DNA of 64,000 bases from Lewinella sp. IMCC34191 (GTDB taxonomy: Bacteria > Bacteroidota > Bacteroidia > Chitinophagales > Saprospiraceae), in contig NZ_QNQZ01000002.1 in assembly GCF_003390935.1 (NCBI RefSeq), positions 434,001 through 498,000 of the forward strand. Reading direction: 5' to 3'. Below the pieces are notes generated by a model, which did no database searches, was not told the DNA's origin, and was given only the letters and a program-made list of their open reading frames with translations. The first letter of the stretch is position 1; every line of letters starts with the position of its first letter. The position numbers were made by a program, and so were the translations under genes. Below, in pieces: positions 46,477-54,264 of this stretch.

Positions 46477-46743
46477 CTAGTCGCGGCTCACCAGTTTATT
46501 AAAGGTATTTCCGGCTTCCGTGCTGTGCAGGAGAGCCAACTTGCTGTCGTCAAACTGCTTGAACCACTCCTCCCAGCTGATCTCCTTCAGGCCCGTATTC
46601 TCGGATTTATTCTCGAAGTGGATCCGGATGATCTCTCCCTTTCCGCCACCGGCGGTATCCTCCACCATCGCGGGCGCCCCGTTGCGGTCTTCGGTCCAGG
46701 ATTTAATCGTGCGGTGATCGGTGGTCTTTCTCGTGTCTGCCAT
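46477..46743 (-). CDS. 88-aa protein, paralogue of the previous gene
   Basis: Product with TIKSWTEDRNGAPAMVEDTA, LKEISWEEWFKQFDDSKLALLH and C-terminal FNKLVSRD, the form closest to the family consensus. The ATG at 46743 matches the length of the other copy; the frame is open 42 codons further upstream without any conserved part. It is 196 bases downstream of era, from which it is separated by inverted repeats. Confidence 0.78.
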   Translation of the reverse strand: MADTRKTTDHRTIKSWTEDRNGAPAMVEDTAGGGKGEIIRIHFENKSENTGLKEISWEEWFKQFDDSKLALLHSTEAGNTFNKLVSRD

Positions 46744-46798
46744 GTCGCTATATCTTTTCTTTTGCAACGTGGCGGTGGGCTGTAAATGTTCGGGAGTG

Positions 46799-46930
46799 GT
46801 TGGTAGTACGGTATTACAGTAGTACGGTAAGTGGTGGACGGAAGAGGCTTCCCCGGTCCCAGAGAACATACCGGTCCGATACCTACCGTACTATTCCGTT
46901 CGCGAAGCGGACGACTACCAACTACCGTAC
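46799..46930. repeat. inverted-repeat cluster between era and the 88-aa pair
   Basis: Outer 9-base arms at 46799-46807 and 46914-46922. Inside, TAGTACGGTA occurs twice (46804-46813, 46820-46829) and its complement TACCGTACTA once (46884-46893), with a further half copy at 46923-46930. A central TTCGCGAA palindrome lies between. It could act as a terminator for era or be a decayed mobile element; no U-tract is seen. Confidence 0.55.
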
Positions 46931-46939
46931 CAATAACTT

Positions 46940-47836
46940 CTACCGATCGTACCCAAACCGCTTCAACCAGCTCTCATCATCCCGCCAGTCCTCCCGAATC
47001 TTGACGTGGGTTTCCAGAAACACCTTGCGACCTAAAAATTCTTCCATCCGCTTGCGGGCGTTGGTGCCGAGCTTTTTAATGCTGCTGCCGCCCTTGCCGA
47101 TCAGAATGGGTTTCTGGGTTTTGCGGCTGACGTAGATCACGGCACTGATGCGGGCCAGTTCCGCCCCGTCTTTGGTTTCGGTTTCCTCGAAGGTTTCGAT
47201 TTCGATTTCGACGCTGTAGGGGATTTCCTGGTGGTACTGCTCCAGGATCTGTTCGCGCAGGATTTCGGAGACGAAGAAGCGCTCGGAGCGGTCGGTGAGC
47301 TGGTCCTCGGGGTAGTAGACGGGACCTTCCGGCAGGGCTTCCTTGATAGCGGTAAGCAGGTCGTCGACGCCGAGGCCCGATTGGGCGGAGATACCGAATA
47401 TCCGCTGCGGCTTGATCCACTTCTTGAATTGCCGCTCCAGCTGGCTGACGCGGTTCTCATCCACCAGGTCCAGTTTATTGAAGACCAGGAAGAGCGGGGT
47501 GTCCATACGGCGCAGCTTGCCCACGAGCAGGTCGTCCTCGCCGTATTCCTCCTGCGGGTCGACCAGGTAGATCATCACGTCGGCGTCCTCGAAGCTGGAG
47601 TTGACGTAGCTGTTCATCTTCTCCTGCATCTTGTAGCTGGCCTCCTCGATATAGCCGGGCGTGTCGCTGAAGACGATCTGAACGTCCTCCTCGGTCAGGA
47701 TGCCGATGATCCGGTGGCGGGTCGTCTGCGGCTTAGCGGTGATGATGCTCATTCGCTCCCCCACGAGCGCGTTCATCAGCGTCGACTTTCCGGCGTTCGG
47801 CCGGCCGATGATGTTTACGAAGCCGCTTTTGTGCAT
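46940..47836 (-). CDS. era: GTPase Era
   Basis: The 298-aa protein has G1 GRPNAGKST (residues 11-19), G3 DTPG, G4 NKLD and the C-terminal KH RNA-binding domain (PILIGKGGSSIKKLGTNARKRMEEF). Era binds 16S rRNA near its 3' end and aids small-subunit assembly. Length and order are standard. The 5' region carries an unusual G-run cluster on the plus strand and a -7-like box. Confidence 0.96.
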   Translation of the reverse strand: MHKSGFVNIIGRPNAGKSTLMNALVGERMSIITAKPQTTRHRIIGILTEEDVQIVFSDTPGYIEEASYKMQEKMNSYVNSSFEDADVMIYLVDPQEEYGEDDLLVGKLRRMDTPLFLVFNKLDLVDENRVSQLERQFKKWIKPQRIFGISAQSGLGVDDLLTAIKEALPEGPVYYPEDQLTDRSERFFVSEILREQILEQYHQEIPYSVEIEIETFEETETKDGAELARISAVIYVSRKTQKPILIGKGGSSIKKLGTNARKRMEEFLGRKVFLETHVKIREDWRDDESWLKRFGYDR

Positions 47837-47841
47837 AGGAC

Positions 47842-47879
47842 GGGGGGTGATGGGGGGTACGGGGTACGGGGTGCGGGGT
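47842..47879 (+). other. G-run cluster with G-quadruplex potential in the era leader
   Basis: Five to six runs of four or more G separated by 3-4 bases (GGGGTAC-type units) on the plus strand, between the era -7 box and its ATG. The era transcript would carry the C-rich complement. Confidence 0.6.
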
Positions 47880-47886
47880 GATCCGG

Positions 47887-47894
47887 TAAAGGTA
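47887..47894 (-). promoter_or_regulatory. -7-like box for era
   Basis: Minus-strand TACCTTTA, one base from TAnnTTTG, 50 bases before the start codon. Confidence 0.35.
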
Positions 47895-47918
47895 CGTGGC
47901 CGGGCGCATTCTCTTTTT

Positions 47919-47933
47919 GCGGCGGAGCGCAGG
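47919..47933 (-). repeat. copy of the ACCTGCGCTCC motif upstream of era
   Basis: CCTGCGCTCCGCCGC, minus strand, 82 bases upstream of the era start in its sense. Followed by a short A-run. Confidence 0.55.
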
Positions 47934-48132
47934 ATGGAGCGCTTCCCACGTAAACCCGTCCGACCGGTTTATCGAGGTACCCCGCACACATCACCGTCGA
48001 CACGACATAAGGGTGCGTTATCCTCCCCCGCCGGCTTATTCCGGCCCGTAGGATTATGGAATGCCGAACTTTGCGACCTTTACCACCTTGATACGAGACA
48101 AGGCAACCCCTTACTGAACCAGACACCCAATT

Positions 48133-49806
48133 ATGCGCGCAACCATCCTGACCATCGGCGACGAGATCCTCATCGGGCAGGTGACCGATACCAACGCCAC
48201 CTATATGGCCGCAGCTCTGAGCGAGGAAGGCATCACGGTCGTAGAGCACATGAGCGTAGCCGATAGCCGGATGGGGATCATGGGTGGGCTCGACCGGGCC
48301 CTGGAACAATCCGACCTGGTACTCATGACCGGCGGCCTGGGCCCTACCAAGGACGACATCACCAAACTCGTACTCGCCGACTACTTTGGCGCGGAATTAC
48401 GGCTGCACAACCCCACCTGGAAGCGCCTGCAGAAGATCTTTTCCCGCTACGGAAGGCAGGCGACGGACGCGCACAAGCAGCAATGCCGGCTACCGACCGG
48501 GGCCAAAATTCTGGACAACGAGCGGGGCACCGCCCCCGGCCTCTGGCTGGAGAAGGATGACCAGATCGTCGTCTCCATGCCCGGGGTGCCCTACGAGATG
48601 CAGTACCTTATGGACAATGAGGTCATGCGCCGCCTCAAACGCCGGCAGCTCGACGCCGAGGTGCTGCGGTCCATCACGATCCTGACCGCCGGCGAGGGGG
48701 AAAGCGCCATCGCCGAAAGACTGGAAACGCTGGAGGATAATCTGCCCGAGCACATGGGCCTGGCCTACCTGCCCAGCCTCGGAACGGTACGCCTGCGCAT
48801 CAGTGCCCGCGGCGACGACGAGGATTCCCTCCGTAACGACCTGGAGGCCTACCGGAAGGAGTTTGAAAAAGTCCTCGGCCCGCTTATCTATGGCTACGGC
48901 AAGGACGACCTGGCTTCGCTGGTCGCCCGTACGCTGCAGGAGCGCAAGCAGACGCTGGCAACCGCCGAAAGCTGCACCGGTGGCTACCTGGGCAGCCTCA
49001 TCACCGCACAGGCCGGTTCGAGCGCCCATTACGTCGGGGGCGTGGTTGCCTACTCTAACCCGTTAAAAACCTCCCTGCTGGGTGTTCCCGAGGAGACAAT
49101 AGAACAGTTCGGGGCCGTGAGTGAAGAGACTGTAACCGCCATGGCGGAAGGAGCGAGCACCCGCATGAACGCCGACTACGCCCTCGCTACCTCCGGCATT
49201 GCCGGACCGACCGGGGGTACCGCACAGAAGCCCGTCGGTACGATCTGGATGGCCCTCGCCACGCCCGAGGGTACCGTAACCAAGTTGCTTCGCTCCGGAA
49301 AAGATCGCCTGCGTAATATCGAATACACCGCGCTCCACGCGCTGAACCTACTACGTCTGGAAATAGGAGCCACCCCCGGCTACCCGGTACAGGAATCCGT
49401 ACCGCCGGCGGAAGTGGTCGAGAAGAAGCCCGCTAAAAAAGCGCGCTCCCCCCGTAAAGCAAAGACGACCAAGCCGAAAACGACCGCAGCGGCCGCCGAG
49501 GAAAGCCCGACGAAGGCCAAGGAGCCCACCCCGGTCGATGCGCCTACCGTGGCAACCGAACCGGCCGCTACGACCCCCAAACCCAAGCGGGCACCCCGCA
49601 AGAAGGCAAAACCCGCCGAAGCCAAGAGCGATACGAAAGCGGTAGTCAAGCCGAAGCGGACGCCCCGCAAGAAAAAAGACGAGGGAGAAGCGGAAGTGGC
49701 CAAGCCCCGGCGCACCGGCCGTAAAAAGGCAGCGTCCAAGTCAGAAGCACCGGAGGTAGACGAGCTGCCGGCCAAGCCTAAGCGCACCCCCCGACGCAAA
49801 AAGTAG
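48133..49806 (+). CDS. cinA: CinA-family protein with a basic, histone-like C-terminal tail
   Basis: The 557-aa protein has two normal CinA parts. The N-terminal MoCF-like domain (ILTIGDEILIGQVTDTNA, VLMTGGLGPTKDDITK) hydrolyses ADP-ribose or related nucleotides. The C-terminal amidohydrolase domain (TAESCTGGYLGSLI, YALATSGIAGPTGG) deamidates NMN. Family members normally end near residue 415. Here about 130 more residues follow, made almost only of Lys, Arg, Pro, Ala, Thr and Glu, with repeated PKRTPRKK and AT-hook-like patches. Such tails are seen on histone H1-like proteins and suggest binding to DNA or RNA. There is no frameshift: one open frame runs through with similar codon use. Confidence 0.93.
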   Translation: MRATILTIGDEILIGQVTDTNATYMAAALSEEGITVVEHMSVADSRMGIMGGLDRALEQSDLVLMTGGLGPTKDDITKLVLADYFGAELRLHNPTWKRLQKIFSRYGRQATDAHKQQCRLPTGAKILDNERGTAPGLWLEKDDQIVVSMPGVPYEMQYLMDNEVMRRLKRRQLDAEVLRSITILTAGEGESAIAERLETLEDNLPEHMGLAYLPSLGTVRLRISARGDDEDSLRNDLEAYRKEFEKVLGPLIYGYGKDDLASLVARTLQERKQTLATAESCTGGYLGSLITAQAGSSAHYVGGVVAYSNPLKTSLLGVPEETIEQFGAVSEETVTAMAEGASTRMNADYALATSGIAGPTGGTAQKPVGTIWMALATPEGTVTKLLRSGKDRLRNIEYTALHALNLLRLEIGATPGYPVQESVPPAEVVEKKPAKKARSPRKAKTTKPKTTAAAAEESPTKAKEPTPVDAPTVATEPAATTPKPKRAPRKKAKPAEAKSDTKAVVKPKRTPRKKKDEGEAEVAKPRRTGRKKAASKSEAPEVDELPAKPKRTPRRKK

Positions 49807-49840
49807 CCGGTGTCCAAAACACCAAGTGGCGCATACGACC

Positions 49841-49848
49841 TAAATTTG
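49841..49848 (+). promoter_or_regulatory. -7 box for the E2 gene
   Basis: TAAATTTG, full TAnnTTTG match, 53 bases before the E2 start and downstream of the cinA stop. Confidence 0.5.
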
Positions 49849-49901
49849 CCTTCCCCTAGTCGATCAAGGTCTAACCAGCCAGCAAAACCAAAGTAGATAA
49901 C

Positions 49902-51254
49902 ATGGCCCAAGTAGAGCTCGTCATGCCCAAGATGGGCGAAAGTATTATCGAGGCGACCATCCTTAATTGGGTGAAGAAGGTCGGTGATAGCGTCGAGGTG
50001 GACGATACCGTTCTGGAGATCGCCACCGATAAGGTAGACAGCGAGGTGCCCGCCCCGGTCGCCGGGATCATCAAGGAAATTCGGTACGAGCCGGACAGCA
50101 CGGTTGCGGTGGGGGAAGTCATTGCCCTTATCGAAACCGAAGCCGGTGCGGAGGTAGAAGCATCCCCCGCGGTGGCACCGGCCGATGACAAGCCAAAAGC
50201 ATCCACCCCGGAGCCGGCACCAACACCTGCGCCCCGCCGCGAAAACAAAAGCGAAAGTGAGCAGAGCCCATCAGAAAAGTCGGATAACGGTCGTTTTTAT
50301 TCGCCACTAGTTCGTACTATTGCGGAGAAGGAGGGCATCAGCCAGGCTGAGCTCGACCAGATCCCCGGCACGGGCAATGGCGGCCGGGTTAACAAATCAG
50401 ACATACAGGCTTACCTGAAGCGGCGTACAAACCGCTTTATAACCGGTCCTGGCAAGGCTGCACCAACGGCTGGAACTCCCGCGACAACCCTTCCCCCCCG
50501 CCCCCCTGTCGCACCAGCCGGCAGTCTTGCCTCCGGTTCTTCGTCCGACGAGATCATCGAGATGAACCGGATGCGTAAGCTGATCGCCGACCACATGGTC
50601 GAAAGCAAGCGGACCAGCCCCCACGTTACCAGTTTTATCGAAGTCGACGTCACCGATATCGTCAACTGGCGGGAAGGCATCAAGAAAGACTTTCAGCAAC
50701 AGCACGGGGAAAAAATCACCTACACGCCGATCTTCATCGAGGCCGTCGCCAAGGCCATCAAGGATTTCCCCCTGGTCAACGTAAGCGTCGACGGCACCCG
50801 CATCATCAAAAAGGCCGATATCAACATCGGCATGGCCGCCGCCCTGCCCAGTGGCAACCTCATCGTCCCGGTGATTCGCAATGCCGACCGCCTCAATTTG
50901 ATGGGGCTCACGAAGCAGGTCAACGACCTGGCCGGCCGCGCCCGCGAGAACAAGCTCAAACCCGAGGAGATCAAGGACGGCACCTTCACCGTGACCAACG
51001 TCGGCACCTTCGGCAACGTCATGGGTACGCCAATCATCAATCAGCCGCAGGTAGCCATCCTGGCCGTCGGTGCCATCCGCAAGAAGCCCGCCGTGGTGGA
51101 AACGGAGTACGGCGACTTGATTGCCGTGCGGCAGATGATGTTCATGAGCCTGAGCTACGATCACCGCGTGGTGGACGGCTTCCTGGGCGGATCCTTCCTG
51201 CGCCGCATCGGTGACTACCTGGAGGCTTTCGACCCCCAGCGAAGTGACGTGTAG
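49902..51254 (+). CDS. 2-oxoacid dehydrogenase E2 (dihydrolipoamide acyltransferase)
   Basis: The 450-aa protein has a lipoyl domain (residues 1-78) with lipoylated Lys44 in EIATDKVDSEVPAP. An Ala/Pro-rich linker, a peripheral-subunit-binding domain (RTIAEKEGISQAELDQIPGTGNGGRV, about 132-157) and a catalytic domain ending in SYDHRVVDG (catalytic His near residue 420) follow. It is the core of a pyruvate, 2-oxoglutarate or branched-chain dehydrogenase complex; which one is not decided by sequence alone. No E1 or E3 gene lies in the window. Confidence 0.92.
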   Translation: MAQVELVMPKMGESIIEATILNWVKKVGDSVEVDDTVLEIATDKVDSEVPAPVAGIIKEIRYEPDSTVAVGEVIALIETEAGAEVEASPAVAPADDKPKASTPEPAPTPAPRRENKSESEQSPSEKSDNGRFYSPLVRTIAEKEGISQAELDQIPGTGNGGRVNKSDIQAYLKRRTNRFITGPGKAAPTAGTPATTLPPRPPVAPAGSLASGSSSDEIIEMNRMRKLIADHMVESKRTSPHVTSFIEVDVTDIVNWREGIKKDFQQQHGEKITYTPIFIEAVAKAIKDFPLVNVSVDGTRIIKKADINIGMAAALPSGNLIVPVIRNADRLNLMGLTKQVNDLAGRARENKLKPEEIKDGTFTVTNVGTFGNVMGTPIINQPQVAILAVGAIRKKPAVVETEYGDLIAVRQMMFMSLSYDHRVVDGFLGGSFLRRIGDYLEAFDPQRSDV

Positions 51255-51299
51255 TAAACCTTTGCCCCCCGTCCGCTTTTCGTAGGGGAACGTACTTGC

Positions 51300-51851
51300 A
51301 TGAGCACATTTTCCTTTTTACTGGAAGGGCTGCGTAACATCGGCACTACCGGCACCATTACCCGTAGTAGCCCCGCCCTCTGTAAAGCGGCCATCGACCG
51401 GATCGACTTTTCCACCGCCCGCACCATTGTCGAACTCGGCGCCGGCGACGGGGTCATCACGGAGTATATTCTCGACCGGCTGCACCCCGACGGAAAGGTT
51501 ATCGCTTTTGAGGTCAGCGAAGATCTCTGCGACGATATGCGGGCTATTGGAGACTCCCGGCTCGTCGTTGCCCAGGACAGTGCCGAGAATATCCGCCAGT
51601 GGCTGGACCGCATCGGCGCGGACCGGGCCGACCACATCGTTTCGGCCATTCCCTTTGCCGCCCTGCCCCCGGATTTGGGCATGCGCATCGTCGAGGCGGC
51701 AAAGGACAACCTGCGCCCCGGCGGATGCTACAACCAGGTCCACTACAGCCTGAAGACCAAGTCCTACTACGAGCGTGCCTTCGGTAAAGTAGAGGCAAAG
51801 CGCGTCTATCTGAACCTGCCGCCGGCGTGGGTACTCTACTGCAAAAAATGA
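51300..51851 (+). CDS. small SAM-dependent methyltransferase, paralogue of 24889
   Basis: The 183-aa protein has motif I IVELGAGDGVITEYIL near residue 43, AFEVSEDLCDDM after strand 2, and HIVSAIPFAALPP in the active-site area. Its N-terminus (FLLEGLRNIGTTGTITRSSPALCKAAI) lines up along its whole length with the protein at 24889-25440, giving a same-size paralogue pair. Likely a phospholipid N-methyltransferase-like enzyme; the two copies may methylate different lipids or different steps. The stop codon overlaps the next start in an ATGA. Confidence 0.78.
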   Translation: MSTFSFLLEGLRNIGTTGTITRSSPALCKAAIDRIDFSTARTIVELGAGDGVITEYILDRLHPDGKVIAFEVSEDLCDDMRAIGDSRLVVAQDSAENIRQWLDRIGADRADHIVSAIPFAALPPDLGMRIVEAAKDNLRPGGCYNQVHYSLKTKSYYERAFGKVEAKRVYLNLPPAWVLYCKK

Positions 51852-52582
51852 AACAGCTGTTAATCATCCTCGCGTTCCTGGTATCCGCCTGTTCGGGGGA
51901 AGCCGACCTGCGGGATTATTACTACCCGATCCGGGATCTTACCGACGGCCTGATCTACGAGTACGAGAACACCGGCAACTTCGAGCCTGCTCCCTACGAA
52001 TACTGGTACTACCTCGGCATCGACCAGGATTCGGCCCTCTATCTGAGCTCCACCCGCTACGCGGAAGCCACGACACCAGTGCAGGTCACCACCGACCGCG
52101 TTCGCAACGACGGGGTCTATCTACAGAAACTGACGCTATACCCCCCGGATACCGGCGGCGTGCGGCAGCAGGTCGATGCCACGATCCTCTACGATCGCGT
52201 CTTCCCCTTTTACCCCGATGACGAGCGAGCCAGTGGCTACCGGGTCCGGTTCGTTCCCCCGAGCAACCCCGATGCGGAGAGTTATGTCTCGCTGAACCGC
52301 TACTACCGGGGCGACACCATCTTGGAAGTAATGGGCGACGAAGTAGATGCCGTCGTCTTCGATCTAAAGGGCGAAGTAAGCCTGCGCGACCAAAGGGAGG
52401 GCGACATCAGTCCTACCTATACGGGCTATGAGATATATGCGAAGAACCTCGGCCTGGTGGAATACGTGCGTGACCTGGGTGCCGGCGGAGTGGCCGGCGG
52501 ACGTCTGCGCAGGCGCCTCACGATGGAGGAATTCTTAGGTGGCGAGCCCGCAGCTCCGCCCGGCCAGGATGCAGCTAACTAG
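51848..52582 (+). CDS. lipoprotein of unknown function
   Basis: The 244-aa protein has a lipoprotein signal (MKQLLIILAFLVSAC, Cys15), then a beta-rich soluble region rich in Tyr and Asp (YYYPIRDLTDGLIYEYENTG). I recognise no domain. The ATG at 51848 overlaps the methyltransferase stop, so both are co-translated. Its stop TAG sits in a CTAG palindrome with the stop of the convergent CotH gene. Confidence 0.7.
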   Translation: MKQLLIILAFLVSACSGEADLRDYYYPIRDLTDGLIYEYENTGNFEPAPYEYWYYLGIDQDSALYLSSTRYAEATTPVQVTTDRVRNDGVYLQKLTLYPPDTGGVRQQVDATILYDRVFPFYPDDERASGYRVRFVPPSNPDAESYVSLNRYYRGDTILEVMGDEVDAVVFDLKGEVSLRDQREGDISPTYTGYEIYAKNLGLVEYVRDLGAGGVAGGRLRRRLTMEEFLGGEPAAPPGQDAAN

Positions 52583-54264
52583 TGGACTATCGTCAGCCGG
52601 GCAATCTGCTTCCCAACCCGTAAGTAATACAGCCCGGCGTGCAGCCCTTCCAGGGGGATGCCTGCCTGTTCACCACGAATGCGCCCCGACCGAACGGATT
52701 GGCCCGTGCTGCCGTAGAGCACGTAATCCGTATCCACCGCATTATCCGCTAAGCTTACCGTGACCGAACCACTCGCGGGATTGGGGAAGATTTTAAGCGT
52801 AGTCACGGATTGTAGGTCCCCATCATCCGTCCCCGTTTGCAGGGAACAAACGTAGCTATCCAGCTTGTCGATGCGGGCCTCCAACACCGACGCCATAAAG
52901 TCATACTGTTCCCCATCGGACATCACCGACCCCGGCCACCGCGCCGCTTCCCGTCGATAAGCACCGCTTTCGCGTAGTGTCGCCATGGCCGTGTCTACGC
53001 GCGCGATGAGGGAATCGGGATGAAGTAAGCCCTCCCGCAGGGTCTGGTACCGTCCACAAAGTTGATCGATGAAGTCATCGGGGTTTTGCTCCCGCAAACG
53101 GCGAAAGAGGTAGTTTTCGGAAAAGTGTTCGAAAGTGGATAACCGATCTCCCTTATGGTCATTCCCGATGCCGGCGTCCATATCCCAGGGAACGAAAAAA
53201 TAGGGGCTGGATTGATTGTAGCGGGCGAGATAGGTATTCTTGGACACATTATCCGTCAGCGTTAGCGCATTTACGAATAGTACGTAGTCGACGATGTTCG
53301 CCAGGTCAAAGCGGTCGCCGGCCTCTTCGGAGAATGCATCGTCGGTAGAGGAAGCGGCGAAGCGAATGACTTCCTTCAGCTCTTCCCAGTCTACCTCCTC
53401 CGGCTCCGGGTGCTTCACTTCCCAGCCCGCCCAGGTATCTCCTTTCACCTGGCTGGAGGGAACCCCTTTGAATGTCGTGGCATCCGTGTAATCCTCGCTT
53501 TTGAATAAGGCCCCCCGAATCTTGTCGTCCTTGTACTTTTTCAGCTTCAGTTGCTTGCGGTCGACCTGTTCGCCGATCGTGCATACGCCCCAGTACGTTC
53601 CGTTGAACCACAGCTCCACGAACTCCACGTCCGCGCCGGCCCGGGCTTCCGGTTCCTCCTCGGCGTAGCTCAGGTGATGCAGGTCCAGCCAGAGTTTATG
53701 GGCGACGTAGGCATTGACGCGTGACGGTTCGTTGTAAAGCGCGTCGATTACCCAGTCGTCGTCACTACGCATGTTCCCAAAGCTGACGTCGCGCGACTCC
53801 TCGTCGCCACCCGGCTCGTAAAACTCCAGGTCCAGTGATTTCTTTGGAAATCGCATACTGAAGCCCCCCCGGTATCGAACGCCGATGTCGGACACGACGA
53901 TCTCGTTGCCGCTGGCGTAGGTGAATACCGCCGGGCGTTTTTCGTTCCGGTTAAGCGTATGCGGGGTGCTTATTTTGACCAGGGGCAGCGGCGTGAAGGA
54001 AACGGTAAAACTGTCGCCGTTCTGTCCGGTCATCAGGTAACTACTGTCGTATACCAGCTCCGGCGTTGCACCCGGAAACTCGTACAGGTCATCCGGGGTA
54101 AGGAGTCCGTTTTCCGCCTTGGACAAGGAGGGTCCGCCAACGTGGACCAACATCATCCTGCGAGTGGAATCCAGACCATAGTGCGACGGGCCAATCGGGA
54201 GCGGCACCTGGCCGGACAGGGCGATCGTATATACGATCAGGGGGAGAAACAGTATAGTTTTCAT
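52579..54264 (-). CDS. T9SS-secreted CotH-type kinase, copy A
   Basis: The 561-aa protein has a signal peptide (KTILFLPLIVYTIALSGQ) and a CotH domain: VRYRGGFSMRFPKKSLDLEF near residue 130, DDDWVIDALYNEPSRVNAYVAHKLW, FVELWFNGTYWGVCTIGEQVDRKQL, and the metal-binding aspartate in VPWDMDAGIGNDH. A type IX sorting tail ends it (LKIFPNPASGSVTVSLAD). CotH proteins of spore formers are atypical protein kinases; here the enzyme is exported to the cell surface. The ATG overlaps the stop of the sister gene by four bases. Confidence 0.88.
   Translation of the reverse strand: MKTILFLPLIVYTIALSGQVPLPIGPSHYGLDSTRRMMLVHVGGPSLSKAENGLLTPDDLYEFPGATPELVYDSSYLMTGQNGDSFTVSFTPLPLVKISTPHTLNRNEKRPAVFTYASGNEIVVSDIGVRYRGGFSMRFPKKSLDLEFYEPGGDEESRDVSFGNMRSDDDWVIDALYNEPSRVNAYVAHKLWLDLHHLSYAEEEPEARAGADVEFVELWFNGTYWGVCTIGEQVDRKQLKLKKYKDDKIRGALFKSEDYTDATTFKGVPSSQVKGDTWAGWEVKHPEPEEVDWEELKEVIRFAASSTDDAFSEEAGDRFDLANIVDYVLFVNALTLTDNVSKNTYLARYNQSSPYFFVPWDMDAGIGNDHKGDRLSTFEHFSENYLFRRLREQNPDDFIDQLCGRYQTLREGLLHPDSLIARVDTAMATLRESGAYRREAARWPGSVMSDGEQYDFMASVLEARIDKLDSYVCSLQTGTDDGDLQSVTTLKIFPNPASGSVTVSLADNAVDTDYVLYGSTGQSVRSGRIRGEQAGIPLEGLHAGLYYLRVGKQIARLTIVH

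Noticed and set aside
46162-46743. Small paired genes considered as a toxin-antitoxin pair
   Set aside because: The two are paralogues of each other and belong to a family not linked to toxins.
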